A stretch of 64,000 bases of DNA from NCBI GenBank assembly GCA_028023455.1, contig JAQFVV010001000.1:62001-126000 (forward strand). The letters are read 5' to 3'. The translations under genes and the position numbers were made by a program. Below the pieces are notes generated by a model. That model did not search any database and was not told where the DNA came from. It saw only the letters and a list, made by a program, of their open reading frames with translations. Shown here one piece after another: positions 37,601 through 50,089 of the stretch (the stretch's first letter is position 1; each line of letters opens with the position of its first letter). This DNA is from Epiperipatus broadwayi (lineage: Eukaryota > Onychophora > Udeonychophora > Euonychophora > Peripatidae).

Positions 37601-40600
37601 GTACAATATATATATATTGAAATGGAATCTGAGATTCAGATTATGTTTCACACATTTCAGAGACCTATTTGATCCTTCACCACCAAACTGGATTCAAATC
37701 CCAGTCCTACATATATATATGCACCTATTCAGTTCATTTTTTTTTTAATTTTGTATTCAAAATAAACGTTAACAGGAGATTTAATAATCTTGAATTAAAT
37801 AAACCAATAATAATATTTCATATAATTTTAATAGGTCGTATATGTGTGTAAATTACATGTATATATTAAAAGTGATGGGGGATTAGGTATAAATTAATAT
37901 TATGTTTGTATATGTTATATGAAAATATATATTTAAAATTTTATGTACTAAAAATACATATGTATGTAATGGTGGGTGGGATGATGCAATTGGCTTGGTA
38001 GCTTGTAAAAGCATTCTAAATCAAAATCAATTATCATGATTAAATTATTATCTCTATTAGAAAATTAAATAAATTTCATTAACAAAACTTATCATTTGGT
38101 AAAATCTATTTCTGAGCCAGAAATAGATTTGGAACAATTGTTTCAAAAATACAAATCCATTTGCATTGTTTTACACTACCTGATTAATAAAAAAAAATTC
38201 CTTACTAAAAGCTGTTATGCAGTATTCTTTTATAGCCACAGGTATTACAACTTAATAGCATTCCTTAGATTAACTGGAGTCATATAAATAGGGCCTAAAT
38301 TCAGTCATCAGGGAGAGTACATAGATCATAAGGCATCAGCCAAACGAATCTACATCACTCAAATTTTTCAAGAAACACCTTCTCTCCATGATGAGGCCAA
38401 CTCAACCCCATCCAACCCACCACAACTGATGAACATCCGTGAACCTGCTGCTATATTGTAAAAACCGACTGGGTGATCTGCCACCTGCTTTCAAAGGTAA
38501 TGCTGTAAAGTGCTGCCTTTATGAAATCAAAACTTTCTCCTGATTAACTCTTAAAATATGAAAGAATTTAATATTAATTATTTGTAACTTTTATAGTATA
38601 TTTTATTCTATAACCATTTTGATTAACCTTGTAATTTCTTTCATTTTTAATTTAATGCGGCAATTATTTTATTAATATTTTGTCTAATATATATATATTT
38701 TAATTGCTAAATGATATTTCAATGAACTCCCACCCTCACCAGTATAGTTATTTTTACTTTAGCTCCTCACATTAAATAGGAGTAATACTTAATTAATTAG
38801 TTTGTTTTTACTTTTAAAACTATAACACTTGCTAGGTTGGGAGATTTTTTTTTAAAAAAAATGTTTTGCTAATTATTATACTTTTTGTGTAAACAACAGA
38901 GGGAGAAATAACGGTTCACCTTTGATTAGTTTATGATTTATACAATGATAATAATCTCTATAAGAGCACAATATTAATGCAAACAAATATGTTAAATATT
39001 GTGCCCTTTTCTATAGGTCAGAATTGGCTTACCACAGTAAATTATTAAAAATTTTAAATTTTAGAATATGTTCTCTTGATGTGTTAATTATATTGTATTA
39101 ATAATATCTTAAAGTACAATTTAAAGCTAAGTGAAATTACGTAGTGCTTAAAAATTATAATGAATTATTTAAGAACAGTTAAATAAAGCTAAAAATATTA
39201 TTACATATGGTTGCAAAAGCTGGCCATAATAAATAACACAGCTATAAATATTTAAAGGTATGTTTAAAAGTTAGATTTTAATAGTTTAAAACTTATAGTT
39301 AAATGAAAGTTATATTTATTTTTATAAATTATATTATAATAATCATAATTAATATCGTATATTTTAAAAGTAAGTTTTATGGTAGTGAAAGTTATATTTA
39401 ATTCTATATTTTTTAAATTATTATTCCAAATTTTATATAATTGTATTATTTTATTTAATACAAAAAGTGTAGCAATTTATTATTTATTCCCAGACAGTAA
39501 ATTGGATAACATCTGTATTGGTTATAGTAGTCATGTGATTTGTATAATAGAGTTGTACACACATGCTTGCTAGTATTTATTAGTAAAGTTCAAAATATTG
39601 TAAAATTGCATTAAAGAATTGGATAGAATTATTACCTATCATAAAAAGGCCAATATTAAATATTAAGTTAACTAATGTTATAAATGTTTAAATAATGTAA
39701 TAAAGACAAGTACAGTTAATAAAAAATTAAATATTTTGTTAAAATAAAAATAGATAAATTAAATATTAAAAGTGGGATAGATTTATTAAATATGTTTTAA
39801 AAGTTATATTTAAAGGTATTTAAGTAATTTAATAAAGTAATAATTTTATTTAATAAAGTAATAATTGATTTAAAAGTAATATTTTTAAATAACATTTTAA
39901 AGTTTTAATACATCATATTTTTGATTTTGAAATTTAATTGTGTAAGTTTTTAACATTATGCAAATTTGGTATCAAACCAAAAGTAAGAATCAACCAATAG
40001 AATGACATATTTTCTATGATATAAATATGGATTGCATGGGGGGTATGAGTGTGTGACTAAAAAATGTATTAATGGTAGCAGATATCATCTCAAAAACTAT
40101 CAAGATGATAATAATTTTAATCTTATTATTTAGACAATTTTTAGTGCTCTTGTATGATTTATTTGTAAGCTAATTGGACATTTATAAAAGTATTTGCAAA
40201 AGAGTGTGTATAATAAAAATATTAATAATAATTTCATTTAATATGCCTTGCTAATTTTTAATGTCCTGTTATCAGGAGTATTCATTGAAATTTAATATAT
40301 AACTTCACAATAATAAAATGGATATACCAATAAGTAAAACCTATTCAACTTATAATGTTTTAAAAATGAGTATAATAGTTATTAGTGCAGTTTTGATAAT
40401 ATTGAACAGGAGAACTATTCAAATGAATAAATTAATTTTATGGACATTATATGAGAAACTCATTAGAAAAACTGTTTGCTGATTAAAAGTAAAGACACAT
40501 TATTTTATATAGCCAAATAGTCTTGTCCAATATTAATAAGCCATGGGACAAGCACACTTTATAATAAATTTATGAAAATATCATATTATAAGAGTAAATG

Positions 40601-43600
40601 TTATATCCTTTTTGAAGGAAACATTTTAAAAATATTTTTCAAGAAATTAATTTAAGAAAGACTCATGGAAAATACTTTTAAAAAAGCGTATATTATGAAA
40701 ACCTGAGGCATATAGAGGGTTAATATGCATATATAAAACTGTTTTAAAAGCTGATAATTAAGATAAGAAAAACCTCTGAATGGTAATAAATTTGTTAAAG
40801 AAGAAACCTATAAAGGAAAAGAATCATTAATAAAATGAAAATATGGAATTATAAAAATATTTAAGATTGTGCACAAGTTTATCCAGATAGTTTAAGCTAA
40901 AACCAAAAGGAACCTGATGCATCAATATGCCAATATAGAATGAAATGGATAGAAGCTTCGAATTATTATTTTGATAATATGATTTATTTATGGTTTTAAT
41001 AATCATCGTTTCTGGACAATAGAAACATAAACTGTTGTTCTATAAACTTTTCCAGGATGGATTGATTATTATTTTATTTAATTTTCAAAATTTTTTTAAG
41101 ACGTATTTTCTTTATTATTCATTTAAAACTTTGCTCACCACCACCAGAAATGTATTGTCTTGTTCATCATCATAGCAATGGGGGGGAAGGTTGTAGAATT
41201 CTCCTGAAGAGAACTTTAAAAAAAAAAAAAATTTGAGAAAGAAAATGGAAATATTCGAACTTATATAAAACATTCGTTTTTCAGCTGAAGTTATGTAAAT
41301 ATGATTTTTTTTATTTATTACTATTTAGTTTAAATGTAAATTTTCTATTTTAAAAGAGTAGGAACATGAACATTAATCTATTGATAATATTAAAATCCTA
41401 TAATATAATAATTTAATAGTTTAAATAAGAACATTTAAGTAAAAGTATAGATGTATTTTATGTATGCTATGCTATGTCTAGTGGATGAAAAAGAACACTG
41501 CAAAAGTGATGACCAGATAATGTCACTTGGTAATAGTTGATGAATATTGATATTTTATAATGTATATTTTGTTTTCTTTTTTAGATTGCCTATGAATTAT
41601 AATGAATGAAAGTATAAATGTTTAATTATATGTAAACACATTTTATACAACACTTTAAAAAAATTATGAGACTAGAATTTATTTTGGGAATATGCATACT
41701 ATAATTTTATACTAGTAATATAACACAACATAATAGTAAATATTTATGTGATTCTTTTAAAAACTTTCATATTATTGGATGTTCCAAGGATTCATGTTAC
41801 AAGTTTGTATATGTTTTAGAATATAGAATAAGGAAGTAAGCAGACTTTTCTTGTAGATCAGTGAGATTGCTATAATTATAAATGAATTTTATTTATTGTT
41901 TTGAATATGCAAGATAGTTATTTTGTTGATGTAAGATGTGATAAATCTTTAGGAAATAATAATAAGATAGAGGCTTGGTAGTAAAATGGTGAACCCAAGA
42001 TGATGTTATAATAGGATGCGATGAGGGAATATGAATAATATTTTATAATCTTTGTGGATGTCAGTACAGTTAACAGTGCCTGTAACTGATATACTTATTT
42101 TGGACAGTGCCTATTTTCCCTAAGTATTGACGTTTTAATAAGCTGAAGGAATAGCTTGACATCATTGAATAGTATTGGAGGACATTAGACTATATCATGC
42201 CTCTATTTCTTGTAGATACACTGTGCCATAATATTTTTTGATATATGTTATGAGTTATACTCTGGTTTTTCTTCCCTAGATCCTACATCTGTTCACTATC
42301 TAGATTTCCATTTTAACTTCATCATTCAGTATGATATATTTGAAATAATAGATAATTTAGAGTTCAAGATATGCTATCATTTGAATGAGATTAGTTCATT
42401 TACTTAGAAGTAGAATTTGCATAAATTGGAATTGAAAATCCAATGGATCCTAAAAAAGAAAAGAATCACAAAATATGTTTTTTGATTTATTTTGGAAGTA
42501 AAATAAAATTTTAATAATAAAGTTTATAAAACAAAGTTGTTCTTTAAAGTGCTAAATAACTTTTAAATGCTTTATTTTGGTTTGAAATAAGTATTGCATA
42601 TTTTTAAAATACGATGTTTTATAAAGTAAAACGATATAAACAATAAGCATATATATAATTTTATATTTAGTAAATAATAAGGAATGTATCAGTAGTTACA
42701 ATTATATAGTATTACAGTGGTGTCAAATGGGATATATTATATTTGATAATCACAATGCAGTGAACAATGGTATCCACATAATTTAATAATAAATTAACAG
42801 TAAATATCTTATATAGTATTTTTTTTAACATTGTAGAATGAAATTGTTTATTTTTTAAAAAAATCCATACTCACGATTAGTATTCTTATTTTGTTTTTCC
42901 ATACTATGTTTCTATGGATGTTCTAAAAGAAGCATAGCTTAAATAATAATTAAAGTTGATATATCTTAAAATAGGTAATAAAATGTAGTTTTATCATAGG
43001 ATTGATTTTAAAAGATAAATAAAATGGTATTATTATTTTTTATTATTTTAAGTCAGAAATGAAGACTTAAATTAATTATAGATTGTTTAATAACCAAGTA
43101 ATATAAAATGTCGAACGAAGTGAGGATATCCGATGTAAATACTGTAAATAAATTGTTTATTTATTTTTATTGTTAATAATAAAACTTTGTTAAATTTGTT
43201 TATTCAAAAGTTTGTGTGTCTGATTATTTATTTTTCTCATCATTACCATGCATCTATAACACAGAGTCACTAAATTAAACATATAATTTTTGCACAAAGA
43301 TAAATAAAGAATTATTTAAGACTTCGAATATTTTCTTGGTATTCATTTAATTAAGTAATCATATTTTACATTATCTTATGGTCATAAATTGATTATTAAA
43401 GAGTACATTGAATTATATGCTATCCGTTGCCACACACCTTTATTTGTCAGATTATAAATGCTACCACATTTTCTTACATTATTATATGAAGATAAAAGCT
43501 TATATTATGGTATTTATTATTTCATTATGGTAATAAATTATAGTGAAGAAAGAGATATACAGAATTAGTTCATACAATAAAAAATATTATTATTATTTGT

Positions 43601-45510
43601 TATTATTAGTAGTTAAGTGTAGTAAGGTATGACATAAAATCCCTTCTCATGTTTTACTACAGTGATTTTTAAATTAACTTAGAACAATTTTATAAACCTG
43701 AGATTTTGTTGAGCTAAATTATGATGAATAAGAGATTAAGATTTAATTATTAGTTTAGTCTTAATGAGTAGGATTTATTAAAGTCATAAGAATACTATAA
43801 GTTTGTTATTTGAAATAATAATAAGAGGGGGGATAGTATTCTTATGCCATTGAGGTAGTATCCTGTGGGATATTGGCTCAATGTAATCTTTCTTGTCACC
43901 TGTATTTCACTTCCAAGTCTCATGATAAGATAAATATTTATTTATTTATTTTATACACAGAACCGTTTCATTATTTTTCTAGTAGAATGTTTTAATATAA
44001 TGCAGGATATTTTATTTATTAATTATTTGCATTGAACCAAACTTAATCATTAACTGAGCTAACCCATTTTATTTTATATTTATATTATCCGGAAGTGAAG
44101 TGTGCCAATGGCAGGTTAGAATATATATATCACATTTTATGTCTTCATTCTCACCCATCTAAACGTATATATGAATATTTTTCTTAAAGCACACATTAGA
44201 CTTAATTGTATACTGTTATACATATGTGGAATTTTATTAAATAAGTGTAATGAAAGGGAGGAGGGGATTTAGAACTTTTGTTGGTATTAAAAATACTTTT
44301 CTAATAATGTCTGTAAACTACATTTAATAAATAAGATCATACCATTATCTCTGATGTTATCATTATAGGTTATGAGCTTAATTATAGGTATTTGACTAGT
44401 TATTAGTCCGTCCCAAAGTGTTGTTGGCTTAGGCCATTCTTCATGTTATTAAGCTTTATCTAGAGATGTGCATCGGAATGCCCGAGTTGTCTCATCTTCA
44501 TTTCAGGTCATAAACAGGGCGATGAATGTCCCTGGACCATATACATATATATGCCTCGCATAATGAGAGCAATGCATGGGATAATTCTGGCAAAGTTCAG
44601 CCCATTGCATCTCCATCTGAGGATTCTTGTCAACTGATTCCACAAAATGTGGGGTGGCAATTCGGCTAGACTGTTTTCTTCTATAATATGATAAAGCACC
44701 TCAAAAAATTGGATCCGCAAATATTTGGCCAATATGCTAACACCGCAACACTTTATATTAGACCCCTCTTTTCAAAAAGCTCAAGCCTATAAATATCTGT
44801 ATCTAATGTTATGGTCTAACTAAACATATCTCATAAATTAAATAACTTTTGATGTGCCACTTAAAGACTCTATGTATATAATTTAGAGAAATAATCCCAC
44901 ATACATTCATCATGCAAATAAAGTAAATAAATCTTTATTAAAAATTGTTTTATTATATATTAAACTTTTGATAGCTTGGTCGGTTAATTAACCGGCAATT
45001 ATGTAACCAATCCTGGGATCAGTCAATGTTGTGTTTTTGTTTGTAATTCACATGAATCATTATAAATTGTAAACTTTATAAATGTGCTAGATGACTTGAA
45101 ATGTCATTATGCCGCTCAAAAATTTTCATAACTTATTTGTAAATACTTATGCTCAAGTGTGAGTAAGCACATTATAACTTATTTGTAATATGAGGCTAAT
45201 CACCCTGTTAATATAATTCAAATGTATACATTTTTTTATTTCTATTTGTTCATTATTAAATATAAATTTAAAACTAAACATCTGATCATTGCTCATTCTT
45301 TAGTTAATTGATTTGGTTAAATGTTAAATGTCATGATTTGTGAAATGATGTAAGATCCCACTAAAGTTAAGCATAAGTGCCTGTCTGTTTTAAAATGTAT
45401 ATATGCATTTGCCATGATTTTTCCCTGAGTCTCTTTGTTTCTTTGATGAGCAATGCTGGCTGGTGGTGAATTAAATATTCTAATATCTTCAGATTTGCTG
45501 CTCATAAGTA
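37601..45510. other. Gene-less AT-rich stretch
   Basis: About 8 kb with no supported gene. A weak B-box-like GGATTCAAATCCCA lies at 37689-37702. GC-richer patches at 38290-38520 and 44460-44740 look like old repeats. The second has an open minus-strand segment of about 74 codons with no recognised motif. Small tandem duplications of TAAAGTAATAATT lie near 39830-39870. Confidence 0.5.
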
Positions 45511-45524
45511 ACTGAACCTGGAAT

Positions 45525-45660
45525 CTGGGCATACAGGGCAGAGTTCATGATTGTTCCTGACATATGTATCTTGCACATGATTGGACTTGAGGTATTTTAG
45601 CCTACATGCTAGATCTTGTTATGTGGGCAGACAATTTTGACTGGTACAATATATATACCC
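45525..45660. repeat. Dispersed repeat, copy 1 (related to 61110-61240)
   Basis: Shared order: GGGCAGA.TTCATGAT, CCTGAC.TAT.TATCTTG, TTGAGGTA.TTTA, AT.CT.GATCTTGTT and CGGTACAAT-like. The partner lies next to the right terminus of the 12.96-kb insert. This second copy therefore supports that terminus belonging to a dispersed element family. Confidence 0.65.
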
Positions 45661-45669
45661 TTACTAAAA

Positions 45670-46220
45670 TGAATTGCGCATCCAACAGATCAACATCACA
45701 CTTGCCTCCAACCGTTACCCTACTATTTTCCTGACAGGCTTCAACACCTCCTACCAGGAATTTACAGCAAAATAAATTCATTGCCTTAATACAATATTCA
45801 TGAGTGGAGACTTCTTCCCACTGAATGCCTTCTAAATCTATACAAGGAGGTATAACTTTCTGATAGACCTCTTCTACTATACTCCCGATCTACATTTTCT
45901 AATTGATCCCTCACTCCAACCTATAGCCTTCTCTGACCACTTGGCATTATTCCTTAAACTATCTCTAAAACTTGATTCATGCAATATTCCAAGACTTGCA
46001 CAATCACAAGAATTCTTCTTAAGTCTGCATTGCCTGAAGCCATTGTCTCTGAGGCATACATATATTTTTACAAGATTCATATCCTTTCTCTGCCACTGGT
46101 CGTTGCCAGGTTTTCCTTCATCCATATTTTAATGTCCCTAATCTCACTTCTAAGGGCCATCATCATTCCTAATGGAACTCAAATCACTCAATAACCCCCT
46201 AAAAAATCTTCCCCTTAATA
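45670..46220 (+). pseudogene. LINE endonuclease relic (C-terminal part)
   Basis: On the plus strand, TIFLTGFNTSYQEF matches the GDFN motif of AP-like LINE endonucleases with the Asp missing. FLIDPS then FSDHLALFLKLSL gives the terminal SDH catalytic motif. A basic, charged linker follows. The frame has stops and at least one shift. It may belong to the same family as the relic at 29.4-32.0 kb; this is inference. It is truncated on the left by the repeat at 45525-45660. Confidence 0.6.
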
Positions 46221-46225
46221 CAATC

Positions 46226-46450
46226 CCTAAATATTGGCTATCTCAATATAAAGCTGAGCACTGTTTGTATATAGGTGTGGAGATGGTAATCTGGACCAAC
46301 TGATGAGTGCTAGTTTAGCACAAAATACATATATGGGTGATTATTTATCTTTTCAACATGTGTGTGATTAGGTGAGTTAGCAGTATAAGGTGGCACTGAG
46401 AGTTGTAGATCATGTAAAAGTTCTGAGTTCAAATCCCACATATATTATGA
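46226..46450 (+). mobile_element. Hammerhead-ribozyme retroposon, copy B
   Basis: It starts TTGGCTATCTCAATATAAAG and continues through GAGCACTG, the ribozyme, TATCTTTTCAACATGTGTG, GTGGCACTGAGAGTTGTAG and a B-box-like GAGTTCAAATCCC (46425-46437). It aligns over its whole length with copy A in reverse orientation. The left end directly abuts the endonuclease relic. Confidence 0.75.
46285..46345 (+). ncRNA. Hammerhead ribozyme, copy B (one catalytic base changed)
   Basis: Core CTGATGA is at 46300-46306. Stem II is perfect: GTGCTA (46307-46312) with TAGCAC (46316-46321), 3-nt loop. The second core strand reads AAAA (46322-46325) where GAAA is required. This G to A change (G12, the proposed general base) should abolish cleavage. 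Stem I pairs ACCAA (46295-46299) with TGGGT (46334-46338), one mismatch. After a 3-nt internal loop, GGTAATC (46285-46291) pairs with GATTATT (46339-46345). Confidence 0.7.
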
Positions 46451-47685
46451 ATATAAATGAAGGTGTAAGCCTGTACAATGTATTTTGCCTGATATTTAAC
46501 AATTTTAAAAATTAAATTCTTTCAAGAAAAACTTATTACTAAAACTTAAGAGAAGTTCTTAAGGGCCACAACTCTTGGATTGTGAACTTATGATCTAGAT
46601 GGCTCAAATAAGTAGTTTACTTTTACTCCATTAGCTCCCATTTTAATCTGCAAAATACTTCTTGTAAAACTTCTGTAAAACATTTTGGAAATATGGAATC
46701 AATCAGAGGTCCATTTTTTTCAAAGTTAATCTTCTTCTTCTGAAAATGACAATGTCCTGAATCTACACCCTGATGTCTCAATACTTTAATCATTATAGAA
46801 ATACCTTTAGAATTAAATGCCTTTGCATAATCTACAAATTGAAATCATGATGACAACTAATATTTAATCTTTCCTATAAATTCTTTCAATACTTGAATGT
46901 GGTTCAGTGGGCTAAATCTACCTTTAAATCCAGCTTGTTCTTTTGGTTGGTTAAAATCCAAAATTCACTAAAAATGAAATATAAATATCTTAATAAAGAT
47001 TTTATATAGAATTAATGGAAGATTTATAGATCCATAATTTTGATGTCATCTTTATCATCTTCTAGAATATCAATATTACAAAGGCATTCTTCCAATTATC
47101 TGGTACATTTTAATCATTAAGACATTTGGTCAACCCTTTTTCAATTTCTTGCTTCTTTTAAAACATCAATTATAATTCCATCATTTACTGGAGCTTTTCC
47201 TTCTTTATAAATGTAATTGTATATCTCACTTCTTCAATTAAAATACTAGTCATTTAACATGTAATAACTCTAGCTGATTCTTAGTTTCCTGCTTCTTTAT
47301 TAATATATAATTCTTTGTAAAACTCTCTCACACATTTCATAATGTTATATCTCTTTTTAGCAATAATTCCATTTTTACTTTTTATTGCAGAACATTTTTT
47401 TTTCCAATATCAAAATGTTGTTTTACACATTTGAGACTTTTATTCTCTTTTACTGCTTTCCTTGCCAATTCAGAATTATATTTTCTTAAATAATTATTTT
47501 TTTTTCATACCATTTTATAAAACTCTAGATATTCATTTTTTAATCTATCATTTAAAATTTTCATATTCTTTTTTTTCTTAATATATTGTCATCTCAGTAG
47601 AAAATTTGCTAATAACTTTCTGCTATCTTTTTTTTTTGTAGTTCTTAATACTGTATCACTTATCTGCTTATTGATTTTATTCCAA

Positions 47686-47699
47686 GTCTGAAACATCTT
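47686..47699. repeat. 14-bp target-site duplication, left
   Basis: GTCTGAAACATCTT occurs here and exactly again at 47861-47874, flanking the SINE-like insertion. One copy belongs to the LINE sequence. Confidence 0.85.
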
Positions 47700-47860
47700 A
47701 AACCACTAAACATCACATGATCACTATTTGTTATGCTAGCACATACTAATCTGGGGATATTGAATGAGTAGGCACTGGATAGGGATTTTATGCACAAGCC
47801 TTCTGGCATCCATTGATTACTCTGGTTGGCACTGAGTGGCACTATTGTATGGAGAGTTTT
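47700..47860. mobile_element. SINE-like retroposon, 161 bp, inserted in the LINE
   Basis: The insertion is flanked by perfect 14-bp duplications, as made by target-primed reverse transcription. It contains ATCTGGGGATATTGAATGAG and TAGGCACTGGA, which match the repeat at about 15150-15190, and AAACCACTAAACATCACATG, which matches about 15085-15105. No coding capacity. On the minus strand it ends in GTTTAGTGGTTT. A tRNA origin is not evident. Confidence 0.75.
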
Positions 47861-48334
47861 GTCTGAAACATCTTCAAAATCTATTATAATTTTTAAATGA
47901 TTTGCTAGTTTTAATTTAAATTTACTGGAGTATTTCTAAAGGTTTGGAGTATGATCTGATAATGCAATTTTTCTTAAGAATTTTTCTTTCTCTAGTTTTT
48001 TAACACATATCTTATATTTCACTAATCAATGATCACTTCCTGTTTTAAATCTATTAAAAACATTACAATCTTAAAATACATATATTTTGTTAGTCAAAAT
48101 ATAATTCAATTTGCTATATATTTCTGTTAGCCTTTTTTTTTTCAAAGAAAGAATTTATAATATATAGTTTTTCTTTATTTGTGAACTCCACAAGTTTATG
48201 TCTTGTCTCATTTCTATCACTATAACCAAATTTACCACAGTACTTTTATTTTAATAGTTTACCAATTCTACATTACTGTCTCTCAAAACAATTTTAAAAA
48301 GTTGTTTGATCTGAGCAAAAGCTTTTGTACATCC

Positions 48335-48338
48335 ATAT
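48335..48338. repeat. ATAT target-site duplication, left
   Basis: ATAT before the insert start is matched by ATAT at 61300-61303 after its end. In the uninterrupted LINE copy at 11930-11942, the site holds a single ATAT (TTTTTATATGGATATAC). Confidence 0.8.
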
Positions 48339-48401
48339 TGTAACAGGTCCACCCATTTTCCCTATCTTGCTGGAAGTACTTGTCTTTATGTGAATATGAG
48401 C

Positions 48402-48422
48402 GTATATATATATATATATATG
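48402..48422. repeat. (TA)n microsatellite
   Basis: About ten uninterrupted TA units. Confidence 0.9.
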
Positions 48423-49535
48423 CGTGTGAATAAAAAAACAAATGTGAATTGTATTATTATCTGTTTTATAAAATGTGATCTTCATATTATCGCTTTGATT
48501 TTAGGATATTCTATGCAGATATAATTACCTTCGATATTATACAACAGTATATTTATGGACATCTAAATAAAGACTCCAAGCACTAATTCATCCATAAGTA
48601 AGAATTATATTGGATAATATAAAGTATATAATACGATAATAAAATGACCCGGCCTTTGGCTAGCTTTCTCAGGGCAGGTGGTAGGTAAAATTACCAGAAG
48701 TACATCTAACCTATTTTAATTTAATCAAAAAAAAAAACCTCAAAAAAAAAAAAAAAAAAATTCACAATTTAATACATATTTATTTGCATTAATATTTACG
48801 TAAATCAATAACATTTCTATTTTTTTTTTTATTCAACATTTTTAATAGTTTTTTTTGTTAGTGCAGACACACAATATTCATTAAACTCATTTTAAAATAC
48901 ATTTATGGTGGACATGTTGTACCAATAGATTATTGATTTCCCTCTTTTTCACTTTTATAACTTATTATTTCGTGCTTCTAGATTTTCCTTCCTTTCTTTG
49001 TTAGTTTACTCTTTTTTTTATTTACCCTCCCCCACACAAATGCGCTATAACATGTATATTACAAGAGTTTAATCATGGAAGGATTGATATCATAATAATA
49101 ACACATAGATTAATTTAAAATTTTCTGTGCAAGTAACAAAAAATCATAATTAGGTCAACCAACAGTTTTTCTGGATTACGTGAAGTTTAATTGAGTAAGC
49201 TTACTAGTAAGTCATACATATATGTGCAAACAGAAAAAGTACCTGTGTTTCCCTGGGAATTGATTGAATCCACCTGGTGAAAGAGAATCTTCAGTCCTTG
49301 GACGATGAACTGAATTTTTGGAGTTTGGATTTCACTTTGCTGAATTTTATTTATTTATTTTGTTTCTTTTGACAAATATCATGATGATCCAACATTATTA
49401 TTTATTGAGGTGATCTTTCAGGCTTGACATCTCTTCTCAGATACCGACAACTATACATTCAGGGGAGGGGTTTGGATATCCCGCACATTGAAGTTTTTAC
49501 CCCAGTATAACCATGTATCAGTTGTATGAGATAGT
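48423..49535. other. Non-coding part of the 12.96-kb insert
   Basis: A GC-richer segment lies at 48646-48710, then long A runs at 48729-48760. The rest is AT-rich. No coding sequence recognised. Confidence 0.45.
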
Positions 49536-49539
49536 GTGA

Positions 49540-50085
49540 ATAGTTGGTGGGTGCTTGAAAGTCTGAGTTCAAATTCCCTATATTTACAATTAAGCTCCAG
49601 GATTGTGAAGAGTGCCAGGTTTTCAAATATTTAGATATAGGCTTGTTTTCTGCCCCTCCCTATGCATTTAAGTGGATAAGGTTCTGTACATGAGGGGTCA
49701 GAGTGACTTCAGGCCAACATGGGCTTGGCAATAATGTTAGCATCAGCATGGGATTTGGCATCCCATCATCGGATTTTCAATGATATGGATGGCTGAAAAG
49801 ATAGAGAATGGAGTAAATTGAAGCCTGACCATTAAAGTGTGAGGATTTGCTATTTTAATATAAACTGAGCAGTGATTATATATATGTGAGGAAGATGATA
49901 ATCTGGACCAACTGATGAGTGCTGGATTAACATGAAATACATATATTGGTGATTATTTATCTTTTCTACATGTATGTGGTCATGTGGGTGCTTGAAGGTC
50001 TGAGTTCAAATCCCCTATATTTACAATTAAGCTCCAGGTTTGTGAAGAGTGTCTGATTTTCAAATATTTATATATGTTTAATGTA
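49540..50085 (+). mobile_element. Hammerhead-ribozyme retroposon, copy C (partly dimeric)
   Basis: A ~90-bp tail segment occurs twice in direct orientation, at 49547-49637 and 49984-50073. It runs GTGGGTGCTTGAA, GTCTGAGTTCAAAT, TTTACAATTAAGCTCCAGG and GTGAAGAGTG. The period is 437 bp. Between the copies lie a CATCCCATCATCGGATTTTC segment shared with copy A, the TTTTAATATAAACTGAGCA segment and the ribozyme. This is about 1.2 units of a head-to-tail array, as left by integration of a circular or multimeric RNA copy. B-box-like words are at 49565 and 50002. No protein is encoded. Confidence 0.7.
49899..49959 (+). ncRNA. Type I hammerhead ribozyme, copy C (core intact)
   Basis: Core strands CTGATGA (49914-49920) and GAAA (49936-49939) are both intact. 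Stem II is GTGCT/AACAT (49921-49925 with 49931-49935), weakened by one C-A mismatch and one G-U. Stem III is minimal: the last A of GAAA pairs with T49946 and T49940 with A49945. The predicted cleavage base is A49947. Stem I pairs ACCAA (49909-49913) with TTGGT (49948-49952). After an asymmetric TGG bulge, GATAATC (49899-49905) pairs with GATTATT (49953-49959). Very short stem III and an interrupted stem I are typical of metazoan retroelement hammerheads. Activity is untested and may be low because of stem II. Confidence 0.75.
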
Positions 50086-50089
50086 TTTT

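Larger units (their letters stand above)
46590..48338 (-). mobile_element. RTE-like LINE, 3' half of a split copy
   Basis: The minus strand aligns to the LINE at about 11930-13620: from the end of the endonuclease (AF.Q.KQ.FKI), GSDH, the linker, then RT segments up to the region after GVRQGD. It is truncated before the FVDD box. Numerous stops are present. The high-coordinate end stops at CCATAT (48333-48338), exactly where the 12.96-kb element begins, and the matching 5' half resumes at 61300. A 161-bp insertion interrupts it at 47700-47860. Confidence 0.85.

Noticed and set aside
38425-38450. CTGATGA word as a hammerhead core
   Set aside because: No GAAA strand or stem II follows in the right place. 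The same applies to CTGATGA at 24159, 29286, 56508 and 21627.
44508-44732. 74-codon minus-strand open frame in a GC-richer patch
   Set aside because: No motif, splice signals or partner exons recognised. It is likely an old repeat.
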